From Toxorhynchites rutilus septentrionalis (lineage: Eukaryota; Arthropoda; Insecta; Diptera; Culicidae): 64,000 nucleotides of DNA. Under the pieces are notes generated by a model. The model had not been told where the DNA came from and searched no databases. It saw only the letters and a list, made by a program, of their open reading frames with translations. Positions 9,856 through 22,125 of the stretch are shown piece after piece (the stretch's first letter is position 1; the number at the start of each line of letters is the position of its first letter). The stretch lies in contig NC_073745.1 of assembly GCF_029784135.1 (NCBI RefSeq), positions 106,216,365-106,280,364 of the forward strand. Direction: 5' to 3'. A program made the position numbers and the translations under genes.

Positions 9856-10401
9856 ATGAAGCAAATGACCTTCAAGCCAAGGATTCCCACAGGATTAGGA
9901 GGCCTCAAAAGTTCTCGGGCCTACCAGGAAGCAGGAAGAGATGGAGGTGGACCAAAAAAAGATCGCTTTCCAGTCGAACCAGCCCACAATGAGAAGTACA
10001 TCTATCCAGATGTGGATTGGATCGAAGATGAAATTCCGCCACCACTTGTGCCGAGCGATAGACCCCAGGTATGGTTTTGGAGCATTGCTCATTCGAACAT
10101 GGATTTTATCGAGAATGAAAGGCCGCCGCCGTTGGTTCCCAATGACACATATCTTCGGGCTGACGACGAGGATGTGTTCGATTGGGAACCAACTAATTTT
10201 TCAGAAATCGAAGATGCCATATTCAGGAAGATGAAAGCTGAAAGAAGTCTTTGGAATATTAGGGCCGAAAATGAAAAATTGAAACAGGAGAATGAAAAGC
10301 TGAAGGCAACGAAAGGAGTGAGTCTCCTAAATTGTTGCTGTTTTAGCTTATTGTTGTGCATGATAGGCGTGGTGGCGAGGGCGGTTTTCAATTATTTTTA
10401 G
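9856..10401 (+). CDS. Putative tail-anchored coiled-coil protein, 181 aa
   Basis: I do not recognise the family. The product is basic at the N-terminus and then acidic. A duplicated motif reads IEDEIPPPLVPSD (residues 56-68) and IENERPPPLVPND (85-97). A heptad-like coiled coil follows (about 135-151, ENEKLKQENEKLK), then a Cys-rich hydrophobic C-terminus (155-177) with three adjacent cysteines, ending NYF. That layout fits a tail-anchored membrane protein facing the cytosol. An overlapping frame (9780-9992) encodes 70 residues including NQENEANDLQ; the true start could be there if a frameshift or intron intervenes. The frame is open in all nine complete units, while the neighbouring Nup62 copies are broken. 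Expression is untested. Confidence 0.5.
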   Translation: MKQMTFKPRIPTGLGGLKSSRAYQEAGRDGGGPKKDRFPVEPAHNEKYIYPDVDWIEDEIPPPLVPSDRPQVWFWSIAHSNMDFIENERPPPLVPNDTYLRADDEDVFDWEPTNFSEIEDAIFRKMKAERSLWNIRAENEKLKQENEKLKATKGVSLLNCCCFSLLLCMIGVVARAVFNYF

Positions 10402-10620
10402 AATTAATAATTAAGGATGTTTTGTTTTTGTTACGTGTTGTAGAGTTTATTTAAGCTCCTGTTATATTTTTAGATGATTTTTTGGGTTTATTAACTAATT
10501 ACTTACTTATTATTATTCAAATTTTTAATTGAATTTTTCAAAATGAAAGCCATCAAATCATGTTTTATAATGCATTGTAGTTTTAGTGGAATTGTATTAA
10601 ATATAACATTTTACGAACAA

Positions 10621-10897
10621 TGATAGGGTTTTTATGCCTTTTTGAGAGAGAACATTTGCGTTGTTCTACTCACAGAGGCTTTTCCCTATTCAAAAAGATA
10701 AAGATTTTAGATGATTTTTTGAGGTTTTTTAGTTTTTAGTCTCGTTGAGGTTTTTAGGTTTAGTAATTTATTTTTTATTCATTGCTATTTAAATTTTTAA
10801 TTGAATTTAATAACATTTAACGAAAAATGATAGGGTTTTTATGCCTTTCTGAGAAAGAATATTGTATTGTTCTACTCACAGAGGCTTTTCCCTATTC
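10621..10897. repeat. Duplicated palindromic AT-rich motif
   Basis: Two copies of a 70-bp block (10621-10692 and 10828-10897) run from TGATAGGGTTTTTATGCC to CAGAGGCTTTTCCCTATT. Each block has imperfect inverted ends (ATAGGG...GCCT...CTGAG against CTCACAGAGGC...CCCTAT), so each could fold. The pair recurs in every complete unit. They may be a small MITE and its duplicate, or a structured 3' UTR element of the preceding ORF. Confidence 0.6.
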
Positions 10898-12298
10898 TTA
10901 AACAAGAACAATTCTTGATTGTCGAAAAAATATGATTGATTTCAAATAAAACCTTTAAAAATGTATTCCATTTTGTTTTATTATAATAATTTGCACTAGT
11001 CCCTCCAAACGCAAATATCATTTGAAGGGTTTTTTGTCTGCTGTATTCGGCTTTTTTGTTTTCAAAACAATCAAATCTCTCTTTTTCTCTTTCTCTTCAA
11101 CTTTTCCGGTCTCTTCATCTCTCTATCTCTTAATCACTTCATCTGTTCATCTCTTGGTCTTTTGATCTCTTTATCCTTTTATCTTTTTATTTCTTTATCT
11201 CTTTATCTCTTTATCACTTTATCTCTTTATTTCTTTATCTCTATATCTCTTTATCTCTTCATCTGTTCATCTCTTCATCTCTTTATCTCTTTTCGCCTTA
11301 TCTCTTCACCTCATTTATCTCTTTATCTATTTATCTCTTTCTCTCTTTATCTCTGTATCTCTGTATCTTTTTATCTCTTTATCTTTTTCTCTTTATCTCT
11401 TTCTCTTTTTATCTTTTTTTCTTTTTCTCAATTTATTCCCATCTCTTCATCTCATTCTTATTTTCTCACTTTCGCACTTTGCCACTTTTTCACATTCTCA
11501 GTTTATTATTTTCAGCATTTTACTCACTTTCTCACATCCACTTTCACACTTTCCAACATTCGCTCTTTTTTACATTTGTTGTCGGTAACGATCTGTACTC
11601 ACCGTTTCATCAGGATTTTATTGTTCACTAGCTGACCCGCCTAACTTCGTCCCGCCCAGAATGGATTTTTATTGTTATGAATACTTTCAATCATTCACGT
11701 TTTCTTAATAAGTGAACGCTCACAGTAAAAGGAAATTGTAAAAGCTCAATTAGAATTCTTCACAATTTCTTTTTACTATAAACTTAATAGAACTTCTACC
11801 AAATCTCGTCATTATAATATTCTCGTATAATATTCATTCATTCTCGTTCAAGATTCTTCAATCACTTGCATTTAGTTTCCACTTCACCCCCCGATAGGTT
11901 GAAATTAATCCACCGAAAATGACTGTAGTGAAAGTGAAAGGTGTATGTATGAAATTCAATCACATTTATTATCTTCGAAAATAACTAGCCCTGATCCGAA
12001 TCATCCAGCTTGAACCGTGAAATTTGGAGAAAAATTCAGACGAATTTCAAATAATTATTTTAGTCGTTGCACCATCTGGTTATAAATCAAATGCCATTCA
12101 TAAAGTCTGTGATTTGATTCTTTCTGGGAACCCTAAATTTAAAAAGCTTGCATTATCTGGAAACGATATGAAAGAACGACATTGGAAATTATTGTTTATA
12201 GAACTGTCACGTCAGAATATATGTTTACCTTTGCTTCCATCGTGTTTCGCGTCTCGTCCTGTTCAGTTTTCTCACGTAAAATTGTTGTTAGCAGCAAA

Positions 12299-13206
12299 AT
12301 GAGTTTTACTTTCGGTAACCCGGTTGCGAGCGTTGCGCCAACGATGGGCACCACCAATCCAGTGACGACCGCCAGTACTGGTTTCGGATTTGGCGCGTCT
12401 ACATTCGGAGTTCCGGCTCTACCACGTCTGCTGCAGCTGCTACCTCATTTAGTGCTCCGACACTTAGTTTCGGTGCAGGTCTTACAGCTACAACTTCGGT
12501 CACAGCAGCATCTACAGCAGCCGGTCAATTAACGTTGGGAAGTTTCACCGCTTCAAATCCAGCAGCTCAGCCGGCGGCAAATTTGACAACGACCACGCAA
12601 ACAACTCAGTCATCTTCGGTATCCGGTACACAGCTGAACTTCTGTCAGTTGGAAGAATTCATAAACAAATGGACGCTCGAGTTGGAGGAACAGGAGAAGC
12701 TTTTTACTAACCAAGCTACCCAGGTGAACGCTTGGGATAAACTTTTGTTGGGCAATGGCGAAAAAATAGTTGCCCTCAATGAGGCTGTCGAGAAGGTGAA
12801 GGCCGAGTAAGATGCAATGGAGCAGGAGCTAGAATTCGTCACTGCTCAGCATACCGATTTGGAGGAGTGTATTATACCGCTCGAGGAGGAACTTTCCAAA
12901 ATCGTTCAGGTTGATATCGAACGAGGCCAAACTTACTCAATGGCGGAAACATTAGACTCGCAGCTCAAACAAATGTCCGAGGATCTCAAGGAAGTGATTG
13001 AACATATAAACGAGTCGAACAAATACTCCGATCCGAGCGATCCTTTGGTGCAGATTGGAAAGATACTAAATGCTCACATGAATTCTCTACAATGGATTGA
13101 ATCATCCACCTCCAGCATAACCACCCGTTTGGAGGAAATTGGTAAAATGCACGATACACTGAGAAAGGATAACGAGCGATTATTTCGGTTGTATTATGAC
13201 AATTAA
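12299..13206 (+). pseudogene. Nup62: Nup62-like pseudogene (U3)
   Basis: Carries both array-wide lesions: the 1-nt deletion near codon 40 and the TAA at 12808-12810. No further break in the coiled-coil part. Confidence 0.9.
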
Positions 13207-13756
13207 AACTCGACATAGTTGGTATTTCAATAAAGATATGTAAATGTTGAAATTAATGTTCTTCTTTTTCATTCAATGATGTTACGCACATTCCACATTA
13301 TTATAACAGTGATCGTCATTTGCTTGTGCACCCCGATGAGGAAAAAATCGAGTGCGAGTTTTGCCACAAAAAGTTCATCGATTCCGGATATTTCCTTAGC
13401 ATTGGCAGATAAATTACTGAGGCACAAATGGTTTCGGCCGAATTTTCTGATTTGACAATACACATATCCTTCCTTTAGAACACTTTTCAAACTATTGAAC
13501 AATTGAAAAATACCGAACAAAACCAAAAACGTTTTCGTTACATTTTTCGTCAATAGTATTTTTTTATTTTACACCATATAAAATCATACCATACACATAA
13601 TAATGTCAGAAAGAAAAATGATGCAAAAGTAGGCCGAAAGCTTTTTCCTTGCATTTTGATTCGATCAAAGCAAGCATTGTGTGTATGGAATAACAATGCT
13701 CACTGAAGGTTATAACAACAAGAAAAGAGCAAGTAATATAACCTTCAACCAGGAAA

Positions 13757-14302
13757 ATGAAGCAAATGACCTTCAAGCCAAGGATTCCCACAGGATTAGG
13801 AGGCCTCAAAAGTTCTCGGGCCTACCAGGAAGCAGGAAGAGATGGAGGTGGACCAAAAAAAGATCGCTTTCCAGTCGAACCAGCCCACAATGAGAAGTAC
13901 ATCTATCCAGATGTGGATTGGATCGAAGATGAAATTCCGCCACCACTTGTGCCGAGCGATAGACCCCAGGTATGGTTTTGGAGCATTGCTCATTCGAACA
14001 TGGATTTTATCGAGAATGAAAGGCCGCCGCCGTTGGTTCCCAATGACACATATCTTCGGGCTGACGACGAGGATGTGTTCGATTGGGAACCAACTAATTT
14101 TTCAGAAATCGAAGATGCCATATTCAGGAAGATGAAAGCTGAAAGAAGTCTTTGGAATATTAGGGCCGAAAATGAAAAATTGAAACAGGAGAATGAAAAG
14201 CTGAAGGCAACGAAAGGAGTGAGTCTCCTAAATTGTTGCTGTTTTAGCTTATTGTTGTGCATGATAGGCGTGGTGGCGAGGGCGGTTTTCAATTATTTTT
14301 AG
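13757..14302 (+). CDS. 181-aa tail-anchored coiled-coil ORF (U3)
   Basis: Product identical to that of U2 (9856-10401) as far as I can read. Confidence 0.5.
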   Translation: MKQMTFKPRIPTGLGGLKSSRAYQEAGRDGGGPKKDRFPVEPAHNEKYIYPDVDWIEDEIPPPLVPSDRPQVWFWSIAHSNMDFIENERPPPLVPNDTYLRADDEDVFDWEPTNFSEIEDAIFRKMKAERSLWNIRAENEKLKQENEKLKATKGVSLLNCCCFSLLLCMIGVVARAVFNYF

Positions 14303-16199
14303 AATTAATAATTAAGGATGTTTTGTTTTTGTTACGTGTTGTAGAGTTTATTTAAGCTCCTGTTATATTTTTAGATGATTTTTTGGGTTTATTAACTAAT
14401 TACTTACTTATTATTATTCAATTTTTTAATTGAATTTTTCAAAATGAAAGCCATCAAATCATGTTTTATAATGCATTGTAGTTTTAGTGGAATTGTATTA
14501 AATATAACATTTTACGAACAATGATAGGGTTTTTATGCCTTTTTGAGAGAGAACATTTGCGTTGTTCTACTCACAGAGGCTTTTCCCTATTCAAAAAGAT
14601 AAAGATTTTAGATGATTTTTTGAGGTTTTTTAGTTTTTAGTCTCGTTGAGGTTTTTAGGTTTAGTAATTTATTTTTTATTCATTGCTATTTAAATTTTTA
14701 ATTGAATTTAATAACATTTAACGAAAAATGATAGGGTTTTTATGCCTTTCTGAGAAAGAATATTGTATTGTTCTACTCACAGAGGCTTTTCCCTATTCTT
14801 AAACAAGAACAATTCTTGATTGTCGAAAAAATATGATTGATTTCAAATAAAACCTTTAAAAATGTATTCCATTTTGTTTTATTATAATAATTTGCACTAG
14901 TCCCTCCAAACGCAAATATCATTTGAAGGGTTTTTTGTCTGCTGTATTCGGCTTTTTTGTTTTCAAAACAATCAAATCTCTCTTTTTCTCTTTCTCTTCA
15001 ACTTTTCCGGTCTCTTCATCTCTCTATCTCTTAATCACTTCATCTGTTCATCTCTTGGTCTTTTGATCTCTTTATCCTTTTATCTTTTTATTTCTTTATC
15101 TCTTTATCTCTTTATCACTTTATCTCTTTATTTCTTTATCTCTATATCTCTTTATCTCTTCATCTGTTCATCTCTTCATCTCTTTATCTCTTTTCGCCTT
15201 ATCTCTTCACCTCATTTATCTCTTTATCTATTTATCTCTTTCTCTCTTTATCTCTGTATCTCTGTATCTTTTTATCTCTTTATCTTTTTCTCTTTATCTC
15301 TTTCTCTTTTTATCTTTTTTTCTTTTTCTCAATTTATTCCCATCTCTTCATCTCATTCTTATTTTCTCACTTTCGCACTTTGCCACTTTTTCACATTCTC
15401 AGTTTATTATTTTCAGCATTTTACTCACTTTCTCACATCCACTTTCACACTTTCCAACATTCGCTCTTTTTTACATTTGTTGTCGGTAACGATCTGTACT
15501 CACCGTTTCATCAGGATTTTATTGTTCACTAGCTGACCCGCCTAACTTCGTCCCGCCCAGAATGGATTTTTATTGTTATGAATACTTTCAATCATTCACG
15601 TTTTCTTAATAAGTGAACGCTCATAGTAAAAGGAAATTGTAAAAGCTCAATTAGAATCCTTCACAATTTCTTTTTACTATAAACTTAATAGAACTTCTAC
15701 CAAATCTCGTCATTATAATATTCTCGTATAATATTCATTCATTCTCGTTCAAGATTCTTCAATCACTTGCATTTAGTTTCCACTTCACCCCCCGATAGGT
15801 TGAAATTAATCCACCGAAAATGACTGTAGTGAAAGTGAAAGGTGTATGTATGAAATTCAATCACATTTATTATCTTCGAAAATAACTAGCCCTGATCCGA
15901 ATCATCCAGCTTGAACCGTGAAATTTGGAGAAAAATTCAGACGAATTTCAAATAATTATTTTAGTCGTTGCACCATCTGGTTATAAATCAAATGCCATTC
16001 ATAAAGTCTGTGATTTGATTCTTTCTGGGAACCCTAAATTTAAAAAGCTTGCATTATCTGGAAACGATATGAAAGAACGACATTGGAAATTATTGTTTAT
16101 AGAACTGTCACGTCAGAATATATGTTTACCTTTGCTTCCATCGTGTTTCGCGTCTCGTCCTGTTCAGTTTTCTCACGTAAAATTGTTGTTAGCAGCAAA

Positions 16200-17107
16200 A
16201 TGAGTTTTACTTTCGGTAACCCGGTTGCGAGCGTTGCGCCAACGATGGGCACCACCAATCCAGTGACGACCGCCAGTACTGGTTTCGGATTTGGCGCGTC
16301 TACATTCGGAGTTCCGGCTCTACCACGTCTGCTGCAGCTGCTACCTCATTTAGTGCTCCGACACTTAGTTTCGGTGCAGGTCTTACAGCTACAACTTCGG
16401 TCACAGCAGCATCTACAGCAGCCGGTCAATTAACGTTGGGAAGTTTCACCGCTTCAAATCCAGCAGCTCAGCCGGCGGCAAATTTGACAACGACCACGCA
16501 AACAACTCAGTCATCTTCGGTATCCGGTACACAGCTGAACTTCTGTCAGTTGGAAGAATTCATAAACAAATGGACGCTCGAGTTGGAGGAACAGGAGAAG
16601 CTTTTTACTAACCAAGCTACCCAGGTGAACGCTTGGGATAAACTTTTGTTGGGCAATGGCGAAAAAATAGTTGCCCTCAATGAGGCTGTCGAGAAGGTGA
16701 AGGCCGAGTAAGATGCAATGGAGCAGGAGCTAGAATTCGTCACTGCTCAGCATACCGATTTGGAGGAGTGTATTATACCGCTCGAGGAGGAACTTTCCAA
16801 AATCGTTCAGGTTGATATCGAACGAGGCCAAACTTACTCAATGGCGGAAACATTAGACTCGCAGCTCAAACAAATGTCCGAGGATCTCAAGGAAGTGATT
16901 GAACATATAAACGAGTCGAACAAATACTCCGATCCGAGCGATCCTTTGGTGCAGATTGGAAAGATACTAAATGCTCACATGAATTCTCTACAATGGATTG
17001 AATCATCCACCTCCAGCATAACCACCCGTTTGGAGGAAATTGGTAAAATGCACGATACACTGAGAAAGGATAACGAGCGATTATTTCGGTTGTATTATGA
17101 CAATTAA
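16200..17107 (+). pseudogene. Nup62: Nup62-like pseudogene (U4)
   Basis: Both array-wide lesions are present (1-nt deletion; TAA at 16709-16711). Nearly identical to the U3 copy. Confidence 0.9.
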
Positions 17108-17666
17108 AACTCGACATAGTTGGTATTTCAATAAAGATATGTAAATGTTGAAATTAATGTTCTTCTTTTTCATTCAATGATGTTACGCACATTCCACATT
17201 ATAAGCATTGTTCCAACAGTGATCGTCATTTGCTTGTGCACCCCGATGAGGAAAAAATCGAGTGCGAGTTTTGCCACAAAAAGTTCATCGATTCCGGATA
17301 TTTCCTTAGCATTGGCAGATAAATTACTGAGGCACAAATGGTTTCGGCCGAATTTTCTGATTTGACAATACACATATCCTTCCTTTAGAACACTTTTCAA
17401 ACTATTGAACAATTGAAAAATACCGAACAAAACCAAAAACGTTTTCGTTACATTTTTCGTCAATAGTATTTTTTCATTTTACACCATATAAAATCATACC
17501 ATACACATAATAATGTCAGAAAGAAAAATGATGCAAAAGTAGGCCGAAAGCTTTTTCCTTGCATTTTGATTCGATCAAAGCAAGCATTGTGTGTATGGAA
17601 TAACAATGCTCACTGAAGGTTATAACAACAAGAAAAGAGCAAGTAATATAACCTTCAGCCAGGAAA

Positions 17667-18212
17667 ATGAAGCAAATGACCTTCAAGCCAAGGATTCCCA
17701 CAGGATTAGGAGGCCTCAAAAGTTCTCGGGCCTACCAGGAAGCAGGAAGAGATGGAGGTGGACCAAAAAAAGATCGCTTTCCAGTCGAACCAGCCCACAA
17801 TGAGAAGTACATCTATCCAGATGTGGATTGGATCGAAGATGAAATTCCGCCACCACTTGTGCCGAGCGATAGACCCCAGGTATGGTTTTGGAGCATTGCT
17901 CATTCGAACATGGATTTTATCGAGAATGAAAGGCCGCCGCCGTTGGTTCCCAATGACACATATCTTCGGGCTGACGACGAGGATGTGTTCGATTGGGAAC
18001 CAACTAATTTTTCAGAAATCGAAGATGCCATATTCAGGAAGATGAAAGCTGAAAGAAGTCTTTGGAATATTAGGGCCGAAAATGAAAAATTGAAACAGGA
18101 GAATGAAAAGCTGAAGGCAACGAAAGGAGTGAGTCTCCTAAATTGTTGCTGTTTTAGCTTATTGTTGTGCATGATAGGCGTGGTGGCGAGGGCGGTTTTC
18201 AATTATTTTTAG
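17667..18212 (+). CDS. 181-aa tail-anchored coiled-coil ORF (U4)
   Basis: Product identical to U2 and U3. Confidence 0.5.
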   Translation: MKQMTFKPRIPTGLGGLKSSRAYQEAGRDGGGPKKDRFPVEPAHNEKYIYPDVDWIEDEIPPPLVPSDRPQVWFWSIAHSNMDFIENERPPPLVPNDTYLRADDEDVFDWEPTNFSEIEDAIFRKMKAERSLWNIRAENEKLKQENEKLKATKGVSLLNCCCFSLLLCMIGVVARAVFNYF

Positions 18213-19537
18213 AATTAATAATTAAGGATGTTTTGTTTTTGTTACGTGTTGTAGAGTTTATTTAAGCTCCTGTTATATTTTTAGATGATTTTTTGGGTTT
18301 ATTAACTAATTACTTACTTATTATTATTCAATTTTTTAATTGAATTTTTCAAAATGAAAGCCATCAAATCATGTTTTATAATGCATTGTAGTTTTAGTGG
18401 AATTGTATTAAATATAACATTTTACGAACAATGATAGGGTTTTTATGCCTTTTTGAGAGAGAACATTTGCGTTGTTCTACTCACAGAGGCTTTTCCCTAT
18501 TCAAAAAGATAAAGATTTTAGATGATTTTTTGAGGTTTTTTAGTTTTTAGTCTCGTTGAGGTTTTTAGGTTTAGTAATTTATTTTTTATTCATTGCTATT
18601 TGAATTTTTAATTGAATTTAATAACATTTAACGAAAAATGATAGGGTTTTTATGCCTTTCTGAGAAAGAATATTGTATTGTTCTACTCACAGAGGCTTTT
18701 CCCTATTCTTAAACAAGAACAATTCTTGATTGTCGAAAAAATATGATTGATTTCAAATAAAACCTTTAAAAATGTATTCCATTTTGTTTTATTATAATAA
18801 TTTGCACTAGTCCCTCCAAACGCAAATATCATTTGAAGGGTTTTTTGTCTGCTGTATTCGGCTTTTTTGTTTTCAAAACAATCAAATCTCTCTTTTTCTC
18901 TTTCTCTTCAACTTTTCCGGTCTCTTCATCTCTCTATCTCTTAATCACTTCATCTGTTCATCTCTTGGTCTTTTGATCTCTTTATCCTTTTATCTTTTTA
19001 TTTCTTTATCTCTTTATCTCTTTATCACTTTATCTCTTTATTTCTTTATCTCTATATCTCTTCATCTATTCATCTCTTCATCTCTTTATCTCTTTTCGCC
19101 TTATCTCTTCACCTCATTTATCTCTTTATCTATTTATCTCTTTCTCTCTTTATCTCTGTATCTCTGTATCTTTTTATCTCTTTATCTTTTTCTCTTTATC
19201 TCTTTCTCTTTTTATCTTTTTCTCTTTTTCTCAATTTATTCCCATCTCTTCATCTCATTCTTATTTTCTCACTTTCGCACTTTGCCACTTTTTCACATTC
19301 TCAGTTTATTATTTTCAGCATTTTACTCACTTTCTCACATCCACTTTCACACTTTCCAACATTCGCTCTTTTTTACATTTGTTGTCGGTAACGATCTGTA
19401 CTCACCGTTTCATCAGGATTTTATTGTTCACTAGCTGACCCGCCTAACTTCGTCCCGCCCAGAATGGATTTTTATTGTTATGAATACTTTCAATCATTCA
19501 CGTTTTCTTAATAAGTGAACGCTCATAGTAAAAGGAA

Positions 19538-19817
19538 TTTTTTTTTTTTTTTTATCTTCGCTTATTTTTCGTCGGCCTATTTCCGCCACTTTTAGTGCCA
19601 ATCACCGACATCAGGGAGGCGACTCCACCTGTTCCTACCTATCAGACTCAACAACTCATGAGCCGGGCCAACTTCTTTTACTTCCGCTCCGAAGGAAGAC
19701 GTAACCAGAGATTTTTCGCCTCAGAAAATCCCAACGACGCCAGCTGGGATTGAACCCAGGCCGATCGGATTGTGAGGCTGTTACGCTAACCATACAACCA
19801 CTGGCGCCGTCGAAAAA
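19538..19817 (-). mobile_element. tRNA-derived SINE in U4
   Basis: On the minus strand it begins at about GACGGCGCCAGTGGTTG and has pol III A-box-like (TGGTTGTATGGTTAGCG) and B-box (GGTTCAATCCC) sequences. It ends in an A-tail, seen as a T-run at 19538-19553. The target duplication is AAAAGGAA (19530-19537 and 19818-19825). It lies in the arm of the spacer hairpin. It is a different family from the SINE at the right edge. Confidence 0.8.
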
Positions 19818-20297
19818 AAAAGGAAATTGTAAAAGCTCAATTAGAATCCTTCACAATTTCTTTTTACTATAAACTTAATAGAACTTCTACCAAATCTCGT
19901 CATTATAATATTCTCGTATAATATTCATTCATTCTCGTTCAAGATTCTTCAATCACTTGCATTTAGTTTCCACTTCACCCCCCGATAGGTTGAAATTAAT
20001 CCACCGAAAATGACTGTAGTGAAAGTGAAAGGTGTATGTATGAAATTCAATCACATTTATTATCTTCGAAAATAACTAGCCCTGATCCGAATCATCCAGC
20101 TTGAACCGAAATTTGAAATTTGGAGAAAAATTCAGACGAATTTCAAATAATTATTTTAGTCGTTGCACCATCTGGTTATAAATCAAATGCCATTCATAAA
20201 GTCTGTGATTTGATTCTTTCTGGGAGCCCTAAATTTAAAAAGCTTGCATTATCTGGAAACGATATGAAAGAACGACATTGGAAATTATTGTTTATAG

Positions 20298-20553
20298 CAA
20301 GGCGTGTAGAAGTATAACCTAAGGTGGGCCAACTTGCTAAAACCACTCTTCAGCCATCTTGGAAGTCTACTGTGTTTTGTTTGTAAACAAAACACAATAC
20401 GCTAGTACCGAAGCTCGCTCCTGATCAGTCTGTCTCTTTCACGCTACAAGCAAATAATTCCCCTTCTGCTTTCTTCCGTACTGCTTTCATATACCGCTCC
20501 CCTACCCAACTTAGTGACGAAACGGCCTCACCTAGTACCATAGACCCGTCTTG
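20298..20553. mobile_element. hAT-like MITE in U5
   Basis: 256-bp insertion with an 8-bp target duplication GTTTATAG (20290-20297 and 20554-20561). It has imperfect terminal inverted repeats: CAAGGCGTGT on the left and CAAGACGGGT as the reverse complement of the right end. The 8-bp duplication is typical of the hAT superfamily. It has no coding capacity. A 26-bp palindrome lies inside at 20371-20396 (TGTGTTTTGTTT, GT, AAACAAAACACA). Confidence 0.75.
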
Positions 20554-20658
20554 GTTTATAGAACTGTCACGTCAGAATATATGTTTACCTTTGCTTCCAT
20601 CGTGTTTCGCGTCTCGTCCTGTTCAGTTTTCTCACGTAAAATTTTTGTTAGCAGCAAA

Positions 20659-21566
20659 ATGAGTTTTACTTTCGGTAACCCGGTTGCGAGCGTTGCGCCA
20701 ACGATGGGCACCACCAATCCGGTGACGACCGCCAGTACTGGTTTCGGATTTGGCGCGTCTACATTCGGAGTTCCGGCTCTACCACGTCTGCTGCAGCTGC
20801 TACCTCATCTAGTGCTCCGACACTTAGTTTCGGTGCAGGTCTTACAGCTACAACTTCGGTCACAGCAGCATCTACAGCAGCCGGTCAATTAACGTTGGGA
20901 AGTTTCACCGCTTCAAATCCAGCAGCTCAGCCGGCGGCAAATTTGACAACGACCACGCAAACAACTCAGTCATCTTCGGTATCCGGTACACAGCTGAACT
21001 TCTGTCAGTTGGAAGAATTCATAAACAAATGGACGCTCGAGTTGGAGGAACAGGAGAAGCTTTTTACTAACCAAGCTACCCAGGTGAACGCTTGGGATAA
21101 ACTTTTGTTGGGCAATGGCGAAAAAATAGTTGCCCTCAATGAGGCTGTCGAGAAGGTGAAGGCCGAGTAAGATGCAATGGAGCAGGAGCTAGAATTCGTC
21201 ACTGCTCAGCATACCGATTTGGAGGAGTGTATTATACCGCTCGAGGAGGAACTTTCCAAAATCGTTCAGGTTGATATCGAACGAGGCCAAACTTACTCAA
21301 TGGCGGAAACATTAGACTCGCAGCTCAAACAAATGTCCGAGGATCTCAAGGAAATGATTGAACATATAAACGAGTCGAACAAATACTCCGATCCGAGCGA
21401 TCCTTTGGTGCAGATTGGAAAGATACTAAATGCTCACATGAATTCTCTACAATGGATTGAATCATCCACCTCCAGCATAACCACCCGTTTGGAGGAAATT
21501 GGTATAATGCACGATACACTGAGAAAGGATAACGAGCGATTATTTCGGTTGTATTATGACAATTAA
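20659..21566 (+). pseudogene. Nup62: Nup62-like pseudogene (U5)
   Basis: Both array-wide lesions are present (TAA at 21168-21170), plus private missense changes (V to M in KEMIEH; K to I in EEIGIMH). Confidence 0.9.
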
Positions 21567-22125
21567 AACTCGACATAGTTGGTATTTCAATAAAGATATG
21601 TAAATGTTGAAATTAATGTTCTTCTTTTTCATTCAATGATGTTACGCACATTCCACATTATAAGCATTGTTCCAACAGTGATCGTCATTTGCTTGTGCAC
21701 CCCGATGAGGAAAAAATCGAGTGCGAGTTTTGCCACAAAAAGTTCATCGATTCCGGATATTTCCTTAGCATTGGCAGATAAATTACTGAGGCACAAATGG
21801 TTTCGGCCGAATTTTCTGATTTGACAATACACATATCCTTCCTTTAGAACACTTTTCAAACTATTGAACAATTGAAAAATACCGAACAAAACCAAAAACG
21901 TTATCGTTACATTTTTCGTCAATAGTATTTTTTCATTTTACACCATATAAAATCATACCATACACATAATAATGTCAGAAAGAAAAATGATGCAAAAGTA
22001 GGCCGAAAGCTTTTTCCTTGCATTTTGATTCGATCAAAGCAAGCATTGTGTGTATGGAATAACAATGCTCACTGAAGGTTATAACAACAAGAAAAGAGCA
22101 AGTAATATAACCTTCAGCCAGGAAA

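Larger units (their letters stand above)
8110..12019 (+). repeat. Array unit U2 (reference unit, 3910 bp)
   Basis: Complete unit, read from AAATTTGGAGAAAAATTC to the next copy of the same sequence. Order: dynein-like frame, Nup62 pseudogene, zinc-finger relic, 181-codon ORF, duplicated palindromic motif, pyrimidine tract, spacer with ACTAGCTGACCCG and a hairpin (AGTAAAAGGAAATTGT ... ACAATTTCTTTTTACT). Confidence 0.95.
12020..15920 (+). repeat. Array unit U3 (3901 bp)
   Basis: Near-identical to U2 and U4. It shares CTCATTTAGTGC in the Nup62 copy with U4 only. A 9-bp stretch near 13303 (GCATTGTTCC region) is deleted relative to its neighbours, shortening the minus-strand frame over the zinc-finger relic. 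Confidence 0.95.
15921..20115 (+). repeat. Array unit U4 (4195 bp, with SINE)
   Basis: About 3907 bp of unit sequence plus a SINE inserted at 19538-19817 in the spacer hairpin. Confidence 0.95.

Noticed and set aside
9856..10401. Securin/pimples identity for the 181-codon product, suggested by an acidic YPDVDW region
   Set aside because: No KEN box or RxxL destruction box in this frame, and a C-terminal membrane segment is not a securin trait.
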